Assembly: GCA_035236585.1 (NCBI GenBank)
Contig: CP141127.1
Location: forward strand, 45,336,001-45,400,000
Source of the DNA: Warburgia ugandensis
Taxonomy: Eukaryota; Streptophyta; Magnoliopsida; Canellales; Canellaceae
Reading direction: 5' to 3'
DNA length: 64,000 bases
Shown: positions 1 to 9,637 of the stretch, in pieces
How positions within the stretch are numbered: the stretch's first letter is position 1
Layout: every line of letters begins with the position of its first letter
Program-made: the position numbers and the translations under genes
The notes under the pieces: model-generated
Told to the model about the DNA's origin: nothing
Seen by the model: the letters and a program-made list of their open reading frames with translations, nothing else
The model's database searches: none

Positions 1-389
1 TATATATATATGTTTTTTAAGCAATAAATGAGTAGAAATTTGGAGTGTGGGAATAAATGAGTATGGATGAAGTGAATTTGGAGCTTATATATGAAGTGAA
101 TATGTGATAGTTGGTTTTCAATATATTCATTGAATTATATGTCTTTTATGAGATGAAGAATGAGAGGGTTAGTTATAGTGTGAAAGTAAATGCGAATGTG
201 TATGGATTTACACATGAAGTGAATGTGTATGTTATAAAGAATGCATGTGTTGTAGTTTCTTTTATAAATTATTTTCAAGATGGAAGTGAATGGATAATGA
301 TAAGTTTGGATGTTTTGTATCCATTATGGATGCATTCAATGTTATATTGTAAGAAAGATTTGGGGTATCAAGAAAAGTGCAAATGCATG
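1..389. other. AT-rich stretch, no gene recognised
   Basis: The window opens with a short TA repeat followed by AT-rich sequence rich in TGTAT, GAATG and AAGTG words. Short open frames exist here (for example 111-422 on the plus strand), but their predicted proteins are dominated by Tyr, Cys, Val and Met. That composition is what AT-rich repetitive DNA gives by chance, and they match no family I know. Confidence 0.6.
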
Positions 390-712
390 TTGTATTGGAT
401 GTTTGGTTTTTCATGTTTATAGAGATTGTTTCAAGTATCAGGTGTATGGAATGTTTGCCATTCATTATATACATTGTGGTAATGTACCAAAAAATATGTG
501 GATGCATTGTAATGGATGTTGGTTTGTCATGTTTTTGGTGATTGAAGTATTAAGTGTGTATAAAGTTTGTTATCCAATGTATATAGGTGGTATTGTATCA
601 AGAAGTTCATGATTTGTATTGGAACAGGTTTTTAATATTTATAAAGACTGTTTGCATATCAGATGCACATAGGATGTTTGTTATTCAATTGTATACATGT
701 GGCAAAACTTGG
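390..712. repeat. Degenerate tandem repeat, period about 105-117 bp
   Basis: Three successive blocks, starting near 390, 508 and 612, share the same order of words: TTGTAATGGATGTT-like, then a GTTTCAAGTAT-like stretch, then CCATTCATTATATACA-like, then TGTGGTAATGTA-like. A weaker copy may precede them near 305. The copies are strongly diverged, so the array is old. It abuts the palindromic array on the right and may be a flank of the CACTA transposon or a part of it. Confidence 0.5.
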
Positions 713-724
713 ATATGAAATTGA

Positions 725-1620
725 AAAAAAAAACACTTTTGAAGTCATTTAGGGCTAAATGACTTTAAAAGTATAGACTTTTAAACTTGTTTAGCCCTAA
801 ATGATTCCAAAATTATAAACTCTTGAAGTCATTTAGGGATGTGCAACTTCAAAAGTCTAGTCTTTTGAAGTCGTTTAGGGCTAAGTGACTTCAAAAGTTA
901 AAAGACTTCAAAAGTTTGATCTTTTGAAGTTGTTTAGTGTAAGCATCATCAAAAGTCCATCATAAAGGTTGGGCTCTTGAAGTTGCTTAATTAAAAATGA
1001 CTTCAAAAGTCATCAAATTTTGTAAAAGTCTATGAAAAAGGTTGGACTTTTGAAGTTGTTATTTAAAAAAGACTTATAAAGTTGGTGACTTTTGAAGTCG
1101 TGTTTATATAATCATGACTTCAAAACTCAAATACATTTGAAGTTGCTTAGAGTAAACGACTTTAAAAGTTGGTGACCTTTAAAGTTGTTTGTTTATGCTA
1201 CTACACAAGAGGGTTTTAAAGTCGACATAAAGAAGTTGCTTATATGATTGCGGACTCTATAAATATTTTAGAAGTCATTTAAAAATAAATGACTTTAAAA
1301 ATATATACTTAAGAAGTCATATAGGCCTAAGCAGCTTAAAAAAATTAGCACGATGAGGGAAGAACTTTTAAAGTTGTTTTTATGGTTTTTATGAAAATGA
1401 GTCGTTTTTGTAAAAACAACTTTAAAAATGCACAAATTTTGAAGTCATTTTAAGGGAGTGACTTCAAAAGCATCGTGATAAATTTGGCGTGAATATTTTA
1501 TTTAACAGGAATGGACTTTTAAAGTCATTTAGTGCTAAGCAACTTGGAAAGTTAGATATTTTCAAAGCCATTTAGCACTAAATGACTTCTAAAGTCTTCA
1601 ATGGTTTATAAATAAGCTGT
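725..1620. repeat. Array of palindromic CACTA-type subterminal repeats
   Basis: The motif GAAGTCATTT and its complement AAATGACTTC recur many times in both orientations, often as back-to-back imperfect palindromes joined by AGGGCT or similar spacers and flanked by CTTTT/AAAAG. Dense short motifs in both orientations near the ends are a hallmark of En/Spm (CACTA) transposons, where they are binding sites for the element's own DNA-binding protein. The same motif recurs at about 2225-2500, 3190-3400, 7295-7510 and 8660-8760, flanking the transposase gene on both sides. Assignment to CACTA is inferred from this layout and the transposase at 3833-7040. Confidence 0.75.
1199..1215 (+). repeat. Candidate CACTA terminus inside the array
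   Basis: The string TACTACACAAGAGGG, followed by TTTTAAAGTCG, resembles the CACTACA-type terminal inverted repeat of plant CACTA elements with its first C changed to T. It lies inside the palindromic array, not at its left edge. I could not find a matching inverted copy on the right. The call is therefore tentative. Confidence 0.3.
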
Positions 1621-2265
1621 CAAAGTACATTTTTTCCTTTATCTTCTTCTTCTCATGGTTTTGGCATGATGGCTTTGTTTTTAGGCCTTATGCTACTCTC
1701 TTTTTCCCTTCTTACTTTCCATTTTTATATTTCTTTTCTTATTACTAAGTATTTTGTTTTTTTTTTATTTTGTAGATCATGTGGATTTCACACTACATTT
1801 TGAGCATCCTGATTTCACTAAAATCATGTAATTTCATTAAAAATAACAACTACTTCTCTCTCTAAAGCCTCACAATTGAAGAAAGGGAGAACAATATGAT
1901 TTGTGGTTCTCACCCAAAATTAGAGTTTGATGAAGAGTGGTGGTTATATATAACATCAACTTTTGGCCTATTTTGACGAAAAGGAGTGGTGTTAGCTAAA
2001 CAGTTGGCCAGATTTTGATGAAAAGAGAAAATTCTTTATTTGATCTTGGCTGACAAGATCTAAAAATATGTAACATTTTGATGTATATGTAACATTGGAT
2101 GTAATAAAAAAATAATTTGTTTTTCTTGTTGATGTGTTTGTTTATATATATACATATGAATGCGTTGTAAAATTAGTTTCATTGTGTATTTATGTAAATT
2201 TATAATGTAGAGAAGCTAAATAAATAAATTTTTCATTTGAAAATTTAAAATTTATTTGGAGTCAT
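1420..2265. repeat. Tandem duplication, copy A (about 0.85 kb)
   Basis: This block and the next (2279-3190) are diverged copies. Both begin with ACTTTAAAAATGCA and pass through a shared TATAAATA..AGCTGTCAAAGTA stretch, a TCTTCTTCTTCTCATGGTTTT stretch and a GGTTCTCACCCAAAAT/GGCTCTCACCCAAAAT stretch. Both end with an AATAAAAAAATAATTTG tail and a TTTATGTAAAT-rich segment. Copy A lacks about 60 bp present in copy B between TTTTTATATT and TCTTTTCTTATTACTA. The missing piece covers the candidate exon end and start of the intron. Confidence 0.75.
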
Positions 2266-2278
2266 TTTTAGAAAAATG

Positions 2279-3190
2279 ACTTTAAAAATGCATAACTTTT
2301 GAACTCATTTTAAGGAAGCAACTTGAAAAGTATCTCAATAAATTTTGCAAAAATATTTTATTTAGCAAAATAGATTTTTAAAGTCATTTTTATATAAATG
2401 ACTTTAAAATCCCCTTACTTTAAAGTCATTTAGTTCTAAGCAACTTCAAAAGTTTAGATATTTTCAGAGTCATTTATCACTAAAAAACTTCTAAAGTCTT
2501 CCATAATTTATAAATAGCTGTCAAAGTATGTTTTTTCCTTTACCTTCTTCTTCTCATGGTTTTGGCATGATGACTTCATCTTTGGGCTTGTGCTGCTCTC
2601 TTTTTTTGTTCTTACTTTTCATTTTTATATTTTGACTATTTATGTCATGGAAAAAATTGTAAGTAAACCAACTTCTTTTCAATCACACGAATATTCTTTT
2701 CTTATTACTAACTTTTTTGTGTTTTTATTTTCTAGAGCATGTGGCTTTTCACACTACATATCACGGGATTAAAGAATCTATTTGAAAATGACAACTACTT
2801 CTCAAGCCTCAGTGTTGAAGAAATGGAGAAAAATACTATTTGTGGCTCTCACCCAAAATTAGGGTTTGATGAAGATGGTGACTGTAACATCAACTTTTGG
2901 CCTATTTTTAAGAAAAGGAGTGGTGTAGCCAGAATACTAGGCCAGATTTTGATGAAAAAGAGCAGATTCGTTGTTTGATCTTAGCTGCCAAAATCTAATA
3001 ATATGTAACATTTTGATATATATGTAACATTAGATGTAATAAAAAAATAATTTGATTTCCTTATTGGCATGTTTGTTTATATATATGCCTATGATTGTGT
3101 TGTAAAATTAGTTTCATTGTGTATTTATGTAAATATGTAATGTACAAAAGGTAAATAAATAAAAATTTCAAGGGAAAATATAAAGATTAT
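2279..3190. repeat. Tandem duplication, copy B (about 0.9 kb)
   Basis: This is the more complete partner of copy A. It carries the candidate two-exon reading frame described in the next entry, and its 3' part has polyadenylation-like AATAAA signals. It lies between two stretches of subterminal palindromic motif, so the duplication happened inside the CACTA element or its upstream region. Confidence 0.75.
2590..2978 (+). other. Gene-like segment with candidate intron, unrecognised
   Basis: A short frame starting at 2590 runs to ATGGAAAAAATT, followed by a good GTAAGT donor at 2659. A T-rich tract ends in TTTTATTTTCTAG at 2735, a plausible acceptor. The open frame beyond it (from 2739, 79 residues) contains GSHPKLGFDEDGDCNINFWP and FKKRSGVARILGQ, which look more protein-like than the surrounding chance frames. 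AATAAA-type signals follow. I do not recognise the product. It could be a remnant accessory exon of the CACTA element or a captured host fragment. The diverged copy A (1780-2010) keeps the second exon region but not the open frame. Confidence 0.3.
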
Positions 3191-3400
3191 TAAAATCATT
3201 TTAAACAAAATGGCCTTAATAGTATACACTTTTAAAGCCATGTTCTATAAAACAATTTTAAATGTCTATACTATTAAAGTCATTTTGTTTAAAATGACAA
3301 TAAAAGTATATACTTTTGAAGTCATTTTAAGAAAAAGGACTTTAAAAATGTAGACTTTTAAAGTCATTTTTTTGAAAATGACTTCAATTGTTCTTTCGTA
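3190..3400. repeat. Subterminal palindromic motif, third block
   Basis: Repeats of TTAAAGTCATTTT / AAAATGACTTTAAA in alternating orientation, the same family as the array at 725-1620. They stop just before the leader of the transposase gene. Confidence 0.65.
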
Positions 3401-3832
3401 TTAAGAATTATTTCATCGACTTCCACCTTGCGCTCTCTATTTATTATTTGTGCACAAAAACTAAACCAGACTTCTGTTTCCCTACTCCAAACCAAATCCT
3501 ACCTGTGCAAATTGGAATTACATTAACAAAATTGTGGTCAATATCGATTTTTGAGTGTTGGTTAGTATCTCTATGTTTGTCTCATAAGTATTATGCTTAT
3601 TTGAAGAGTTTTTACAAGGTTGTGGGTTAGAAATTGTTCTTAAAAGTTGATTTTATTTGTGAATGTGTTTGTCGTTATTTGCCTTTTTTTGTTGTTAATG
3701 GAAAATTTGCATGAAATGTTGTTATTTTTAATACTTCTAATTCATGTATATCTAATGTTTGTTAATGTACCTAACCTAATATTTTCATGTCTTACAAGTG
3801 TCCATGCAAATTTGCTTCAATTTCTTATGATA
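3401..3832 (+). other. Upstream leader of the TNP2 transposase gene
   Basis: AT-rich and moderately T-rich sequence with two chance open frames (3388-3630 and 3647-3907). The second runs in frame into the start of the transposase at 3833, but its first 62 residues are a hydrophobic low-complexity string with no counterpart in the family. The start was therefore placed at the internal ATG at 3833. Confidence 0.4.
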
Positions 3833-4063
3833 ATGAATAAATATGCTTGGAAGTCTGGGATAAGAACATTGAAAGAATATGAGGAGGGTATAGAAAATTT
3901 CATATAGTTTGCACTTAGGGCAGGTGTTGATCGTAATCACATTCGTTGTCCATGCTCAAAATGTAGAAACTTGAAAAAAGTATTTGTAGGGGTGTTGAGA
4001 GAACACTTATGCTTTAATGGAATCGATGAAAGCTACCACCCATGGATTTGACAAGGAGAACTT
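3833..4063 (+). pseudogene. Transposase-associated N-terminal domain
   Basis: The segment reads MNKYAWKSGIRTLKEYEEG, then a stop, then AGVDRNHIRCPCSKCRNLKK and LREHLCFNGIDESYHPW. The Cys-Pro-Cys..Cys pattern and the NGI..SY..W ending are signatures of the domain (Transpos_assoc family) found at the start of TNP2-type transposases, where it is thought to bind zinc or nucleic acid. At least two in-frame stops interrupt it. Confidence 0.8.
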
Positions 4064-5385
4064 CCACATAATCCCTTGACAAGGCTTGATCAAGGCACTA
4101 TAGGAAGTGTTGGACATAGTAGTACGACTGTACCAATATTTTGAGATGTACACTATGACTTCCAGGATGACCCTAAACAATTTCATGCTACATTAGAGGA
4201 AGCAATCAACTATTGTACCTTGAGTGTAAAGATTATACTAAGTTGTTCATAGTGGTAGAACTTTAGAATGTGAAATCATGATTTGGTTTTTCAGATTAAG
4301 GTTTTACAGAAGTCTTAAAAGTAGTGGGTAAGATGCTACCAAGGATAATAAATTGGGTCCACATGGGACCAAAAGAAAACCATGGCTGCACTAGGGTTGA
4401 AGTATGAGAAGAACATGCATGTCCCAATGATTGCATCTTGTATAGGAAGGAACACATTCATAAAACTACGTGCCCAACTTGTGGACAGTCAAGATGGAAG
4501 TTAAAGAAGAATTCAACTGAGATCGTTATAGGCACTCCTACAAAGGTTCTATGGTACTTCCCCCTATTCCAAGGTTCAAAATAATGTTTTGTATAATAGA
4601 AATAGTGAAGAAATTAGTGTGGCATGCTAATGATAGAGTAGCTGATAACTTTTCAAGCCATCTAGTAGACTGCTCAACATGGAAACTTGTAGACTTCATG
4701 TGGCCTAATTTTGTTGAATAACCTAGAAACCTACGTCTAGCATTATCTACAAATGGGATTAATCCTCATGTTTCTATGAGTAGTAGTTATAGTTGTTGGC
4801 CTGTATATTAGTTTGTTACAACCTTCCACCATATCTATGTATGAAGGCGAAGTTCATGATGCTAACTACATTGATATTAAGCCTAAAGCAGTTAAGGAAT
4901 GACATTGATGTGATAGGTGATCTTGAGACATTATGGGATGTAGTCATTGAAGCATACAATGCATACAAGCAAGAGTCATTCACCCTAAAGGCTATATTGT
5001 TGTGGACAATAAGCAACTTCCTTGTATACAGTAATTTGTCTGCATGCACTGTGAAGGGATACAATGTTTGTCCTATCTATAGTGATCAAACATGTGTTGT
5101 ATGACTTAAACATGGTAGGAAAATGGCATTCCTTGGGCAAAGAAGATGGTCACATAGAGACCATCCATAACTTTCTAAGAAGGGAGAATTTACTGGGAGT
5201 GTAGGGCAAGGACGCCTCCAAAGATGCTGATAGGACATTAGGTATTGGAGCAGGTTAAAAATATTAATGTCTTGTGGGGAAAGAATACTAAGAAATCAAG
5301 TAAATGTGCGGGTGAAAGTAATTGTAGAAGTTGTTGGAAGAAGAAATCAATATTTTTTCGTCTGCCATACTAGCAATCACTACTT

Positions 5386-5988
5386 ATGTGCCATGTGATT
5401 GATGTCATGCATATTGAGAAGAATGTGTGTGAAAGCTTGACCAGTACGTTGCTTAATATCCCAGGAAAAATAAAGGATGGACTTGCAGCTCGAATGGATC
5501 TTATGAATATGGGTTTGAAGAGGAAGTTGCACCTTGAGGATCGGGGCAATCAAGGAGCATACCTGCCTAAGAAAAATTATACTCTCGATAGAGAGGAGAG
5601 GAGAATAATGTGTAAAACCTTGTTCAAGCTCAAAGTCCTAGACAGCTACTATTCAAACTTTAAAAACATTGTTTCCATGGAAGAGCTAAAATTGTTGGGG
5701 ATGAAGTCCCACATTTGCCATGCATTAATGCAACAACTACTACCTGTATCAATACATTCTGTGTTACTAGACAAAGTCAGGGGAGCTACTACAAAATTCT
5801 ATTACTTCTTTAATGCTTTATGCAAGAAGGTGGTTGATGTTTCAAAGTTACATGAAATTCAGGGTCATCTGGCAACAACTTTATGTGAGCTTGAGATAAT
5901 CTTCCCACCATCCTTCTTTGACATCATGATACACTTAAGAGTGCACCTCATTGATGTGGTTAGACTCTGTGGGTTAGTTTACTTGTGA
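5386..5988 (+). pseudogene. TNP2 C-terminal core plus DUF4218, open fragment
   Basis: This 200-residue open frame is the best-preserved part of the transposase. It starts with the family motif HIEKNVCESL..TLLNIPGKIKDG, then YLPKKNYTL and NIVSMEELKLLGMKSHICH. The DUF4218 block with HALMQQLLPVSI, FFNALCKKVVD, LCELEIIFPPSFFDIMIHL and RLCGLVYL follows. After the stop at 5986-5988 the homology continues in frame with WMYLFERYMKILKGYV, so this is a single nonsense change within a longer domain and not the natural end. The ATG is an internal Met, not a true start. It is part of the gene at 3833-7040, not a separate host gene. Confidence 0.88.
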
Positions 5989-6160
5989 TGGATGTATCTG
6001 TTTGAGAGATACATGAAAATTTTAAAAGGATATGTGTGTGATTACACACCCTACCAGAGGGGTAGATAGCTGAGTGTTATATTGCAGAGGAAGTAGTGGA
6101 GTTTTTCACACCATGCTCATCTTTATGTGATGTAAAATGTTAATGAAGTCCAACCTTACA

Positions 6161-6264
6161 GTGAGTAAGTTGATCATGCATGCATGCACTTATGTAAAAT
6201 TTAATTGTTGATGGTTAATTATGTTTTCCATGATTATTCTATTAATTTGTGTGTGTGTAAGCAG
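6161..6264 (+). other. Candidate intron of the transposase gene
   Basis: A GTGAGTAAGT donor follows the coding words for NEVQPY. The intervening 104 bp is AT/T-rich and ends in GTGTAAGCAG. Beyond it, family-like coding words resume (EHMDVLKLKNPNY, then WLQYEH and NWLRKK). The join of frames is off by a base or two, consistent with decay. A second donor-like AAG/GTAAAATG lies at 6371, with acceptors near 6475-6480. Confidence 0.5.
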
Positions 6265-6519
6265 TGAACACATGGATGTACTCAAGTTAAAGAATCCAAA
6301 TTACGCAAAGAAATAGAAGTGGCTACAATATGAGCATTGTTGAAATTTCAAGAATTGGTTACGTAAGAAGGTAAAATGAAAGAAAGCCCACTTATGTTAA
6401 AACATTCTGTATATATATATGTATGTATATATTAATATTACATACTTAAGCCTACTTAATATACACAAATTCAAGATCAGGTAGAAGTAGCAGGCAACGG
6501 TATATTGGAAACCTTGGGT

Positions 6520-7040
6520 TGGATGGCAATGAGACCATGACCAGAAGTAATAAAATATGCCGGATATGCCATCAATGGTTATTGCTTTTACACAAAAGAT
6601 CATGATAATTCAAGATTTCAAGAGAATAGTGGAGTTAGCTTAATTTTCAATGCTACATTCTTTTCAAGTTCAAAGGATAACATGCCAATAATGGCGGATG
6701 ATATTTATTACAAGGTTATAAGAGAGATATGGGCCTTGGATTATGCTTTCAGAATTGTGGTTATGTTTAAGTGTGACTGGGTGGAACACAACAGCATCAA
6801 AACTGATGCCCTAGGATTGACCTCAATAGGATTGGCTATAAAAATGATGAATTTATTTTGGCCTCTAAAAAAAAACAAGTATTTTACATACAAAAAGAAC
6901 ATGATAAGAGACGGTCAATAGCCTTATCATCCTGTCTGAGGGATTTTTACATGACGAAGACGACTGAGGAGATGTTGAAATCAATTACACTTCTATTACC
7001 AAAACAATCCCATCAATTGAAACACTACTTGGTGAATTAG
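6520..7040 (+). pseudogene. DUF4216 domain, C-terminal part of TNP2 gene
   Basis: The reading is KYAGYAINGYCFYTKDHD, then ENSGVSL, SSSKDNMPIM, DIYYKVIREIWALDY and VVMFKCDWVEH. After a frame change it continues with LASKKKQVFYIQKEHDKR. These are the ordered motifs of DUF4216 (YxxYVINGYRFHT, YYG.., VLFKCDWVD, ASQAEQVFYVQD), which follows DUF4218 in plant CACTA proteins. One frameshift lies near 6850 and the reading ends at the stop ending at 7040. The final 40 residues are not recognisable. Confidence 0.85.
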
Positions 7041-7294
7041 GATTATGTGCATGACAATGGTGAGGAAGGTGCTTGGGTTTGTGTTTATAATTTCTAGCTC
7101 TACTTTTGTCATGAGCTGTATGGATCAATATTAATAGTGAGCTATATATATGTGCATAAAAAGGATGCATGAATCAATGTTCACTATCATAAAAAGGTCA
7201 TTTCATTGTATATTACTTATTAGATATTGTGAAGTACTAGCACAACAGGTTTATATATTTTGAATTAAAAAACAATAAAAAAAAGTACAAAATA
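7041..7294. other. AT-rich spacer, no gene
   Basis: Region between the end of the transposase homology and the next palindromic repeats. It contains a possible 3' untranslated region but no strong signal. No inverted copy of the CACTA-like terminus at 1199 was found here. Confidence 0.5.
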
Positions 7295-7510
7295 TTGTAT
7301 ATTTTCAAGTTGTTTATAATAAAACGACTTTAAAAGTTAAGTCTTTTAAAGTCATTTTCAATAAAATGACTTTAAAAGTTAAGACATTTAAAGTTATTTT
7401 AAGAAAAATGACTTTAAAAGCTAAGACATTTAAAGTCATTTTCAATGAACCGACTTTAGAAGTTAAGACTTTTAAAGATGTTCTTTTAAAAGTGACTTTC
7501 AAAATATAAC
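7295..7510. repeat. Subterminal palindromic motif, 3' block
   Basis: At least six copies of the motif (CGACTTTAAAAGTTAAG, TTTAAAGTCATTTT and complements) occur in alternating orientation, as in the left array. Presence on both sides of the transposase supports a CACTA element spanning roughly 725-8760. Confidence 0.7.
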
Positions 7511-7519
7511 ACACATTGT

Positions 7520-8690
7520 AATTAATTGTTCATCCTTTTTTGCTTAATGTTCATTTATTACCATAGTTTTTGTACTTCTTTGGTTATCACATATTCTTTC
7601 GACAATATTCTATGATGCAAGTAAACTTTGGAAGCTTAGTGCTAATCAAATACATACATATTTAACCCCGAACCCTAAACTCAAACCCTAACCCTGAGAA
7701 TATATGCATGAAACTACTATATATGTTGACTTCAAAAGTGTACACTTTTAAAGTATGTACATCAAATAACAATTTATAAAATTTTAACTTATGTGAATTT
7801 AGTGTCAAGAAAACTTTCATATATATATATATATATATATATAAGTAGAACCACGATCTCTCTCTCACATACACACATTCATATATATAGTTCATGAAAT
7901 GGACAAAGAAATTTAAGCTAACGTACACACCCACATTCTCATCTCAAAATTAATTTACCATCCTATTTTGCTTATGTTCTTTTATTACTATAGTTTTTTG
8001 TACTTCTGTGGTTATCACATATTTTTATTTCTTCAACAGTCTTTTAGCAATATTTTGTGATGCAAGGAAACTTTGTAAGCTCAGTGTTAATCAAATACGT
8101 ACATATATATATATATATATATTCATTTAAAATTAAGTATATAGAACCTTAACCATAACTTAACCCTAAACCCTGAGCCCTAATTCCATATTTATAATTT
8201 TAATTAGCTTTTTTATTATGAGTTATATGCACACACACACACACACACAAAGACTATATGCATGAACCTATGTTGACTTCAAAAGTGTATACTTTTAGTG
8301 TATGTACATCAAATGACAATTTATAAAAGTTTAACTTATGTGAATTTACTATCAAGGAAACTTTAATATATATATATATATGTATAAGAACCACTATCTC
8401 TCTCTCTCTCTCTCTCTCTCTGACTCACAAACATGCATATATAGCTCATGAAATGGATAAGAAAATTTAAGCTAACACACACACATTCCCACCTCAAAAT
8501 TAATCTACCATCTTATTTTGCTTATGTTCTTTTATTACTATAGTTTTTGTACTTCTTTGGTTATCACATATTTTTATTTCTTAATTTTTTTTATCACCGT
8601 ATTTTGTGGTGTAACTTTGGAAGCTTATAGTGTCAATCAAATACATATATATAATTATATTTAAAAGTCTAACATTTTAAAGCCATTTTA
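7520..8690. repeat. Tandem array of a 430-550 bp unit, about 2.3 copies
   Basis: Copies run at about 7520-7948, 7949-8500 and 8501-8690. Each starts with ACCATCxTATTTTGCTTATG-like sequence, then ATAGTTTTTGTACTTCT, TTATCACATATT, a GAAGCTTAGTG-like word and AATCAAATACATACATAT. The full copies add CCCTAA-type words, GTTGACTTCAAAAGTGTA, microsatellites and a CTCATGAAATGGA-like word. Length differences come mostly from the TA, CA and CT microsatellites. The array lies between two blocks of subterminal motif, so it expanded inside the transposon's 3' region. Confidence 0.75.
7815..7842. repeat. TA microsatellite
   Basis: Run of AT dinucleotides in the first unit of the array. Similar TA runs occur in the second unit near 8100-8123 and 8366-8382, and a CT run at 8395-8420 plus a CA run at 8231-8249. 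Confidence 0.85.
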
Positions 8691-8760
8691 TATAAAGATG
8701 AGTTTAAAAGTCTACACATTTAAAGTCATTTTTTATATAAACGACTTCCTTATTCATCCA
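8660..8760. repeat. Subterminal palindromic motif, last block
   Basis: Contains TTTAAAGCCATTTTATATAA, GAGTTTAAAAGTCTACAC and TTTAAAGTCATTTTTTATAT, followed by ACGACTTCC. This is the last occurrence of the left-type motif. The right boundary of the CACTA element may be close to 8760, but no terminus is recognisable. Confidence 0.55.
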
Positions 8761-8859
8761 TATTTAAACCATGAATTAATAGACTTCCTGCCCTAGACAA
8801 AAAATGAGGGAGAAGAAAGAAGTTAGAGAAGAAGAAGATCAAGGACAGAGAAGGTAGTA

Positions 8860-9067
8860 CATACCTAGCTTGGGGAGGCTTCTAATAGGGGAGGGGAGTG
8901 TGTTTGCATGGGTACTGGAGTGGGGGCTGGGTGGGGTACCAGAGAGGGGTTGGGGTGGTGTACCAGGGAGAGGGGAGGTGGGGATAGGGAGTGGGTTCGA
9001 GTGGGGATTAGAGAGGGGGGAGGTGGGGAGTAGGGAGGGGGTTCAGGGGGGGACTGGAGAGGGGGGA
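8860..9067 (+). repeat. G-rich minisatellite, left part
   Basis: Strongly G-rich on the plus strand, with repeated words GGGTACCAGAGAGGGG, GGGAGGTGGGG and GGTTCGAGTGGGGATTAGAG. The unit is degenerate, about 24-46 bp. Many G3-6 runs lie within a few bases of one another. The frame at 8870-9118 (Gly/Val/Arg-rich) is a by-product of the repeat and crosses into the adjacent LTR. The same G-rich repeat resumes at 15270 after the LTR element. Confidence 0.8.
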
Positions 9068-9637
9068 TGTAATAACCCCAATTTGTGTAAATTGATTGAG
9101 AAAATCAATTTAGTTTGAATTTTTAGAAATTCTAAGCTTGAATATTAGGTTATTGGAAATTCTCTTTTTATATAAATTAAAACATGATTTGAAACTTAGT
9201 AATTATGAATGTATTCAAAAAATTGATCAAAATGACACTAAGTAGATTCAATTCCGAGTTAAAATGAAAAATCCCTAATTTTCTCCATTTTTATGAGTAA
9301 AAGGGTAAAATGGTAATTTTACCCATAACCGGCATCTAAAATATCAATATTTAAAATGTATTAAGAAATACAATTCCAACTCCACTAGGTACGCTCAATT
9401 CCGAGTTTATAAGAATAAACCCTATTTTTCTCTATTTCTAGAATTAAAAGGGCAAATCGATCTTTTCACAACTATGTGGGGCCCACATGGTGGGCCAATG
9501 GTCTGGAAGACCACCATCATGAGTCAAACCACTACCAATTACTAGTGGAGAAGGAGGTGGTAGTGGGAATCCAATGGCAATTTAATAATAAAAAGAAATG
9601 AAACATAATTATGACATGTAATCATGAAAAATTCAAA

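Larger units (their letters stand above)
3833..7040 (+). pseudogene. CACTA (En/Spm) TNP2-type transposase, decayed gene
   Basis: This gene encoded the transposase that cuts the ends of a CACTA DNA transposon. Domain order matches the plant family. A transposase-associated N-terminal domain lies at 3833-4063, with MNKYAWKSGI, KEYEEGIENFI, IRCPCSKCRN and HLCFNGIDESYHPW. The Transposase_21/TNP2 core lies at about 4380-5600, with LKYEKNMHVPNDC, CPTCGQSRWK, PHVSMSSSYSCWPVY, YNLPPYLCMK, NDIDV and AILLWTISNF. DUF4218 lies at about 5700-6110 and DUF4216 at about 6520-6960. Reading frame is lost repeatedly by stops and frameshifts, for example in-frame stops after ENFI (3908) and YHPWI, and frame changes through 4100-5380. 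Only 5386-5988 remains open for 200 codons. GT-AG introns near 6161-6264 and 6371-6475 appear to survive. The element can no longer make an active enzyme. Confidence 0.9.

Noticed and set aside
725-1620. CRISPR-like array of direct repeats
   Set aside because: The units are inverted as well as direct, of irregular spacing and palindromic, and lie beside a plant transposase. This fits CACTA subterminal repeats, not CRISPR.
5386-5988. Independent host gene of 200 residues
   Set aside because: Its motifs are those of TNP2/DUF4218, and homology continues on both sides of the frame, so it is a piece of the transposase gene.
7665-7700. Interstitial telomere
   Set aside because: Only a few imperfect CCCTAA words, repeated as part of a larger tandem unit.
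8870-9118. Gly-rich protein gene
   Set aside because: The frame is made by the G-rich minisatellite and runs across the start of the LTR at 9068.
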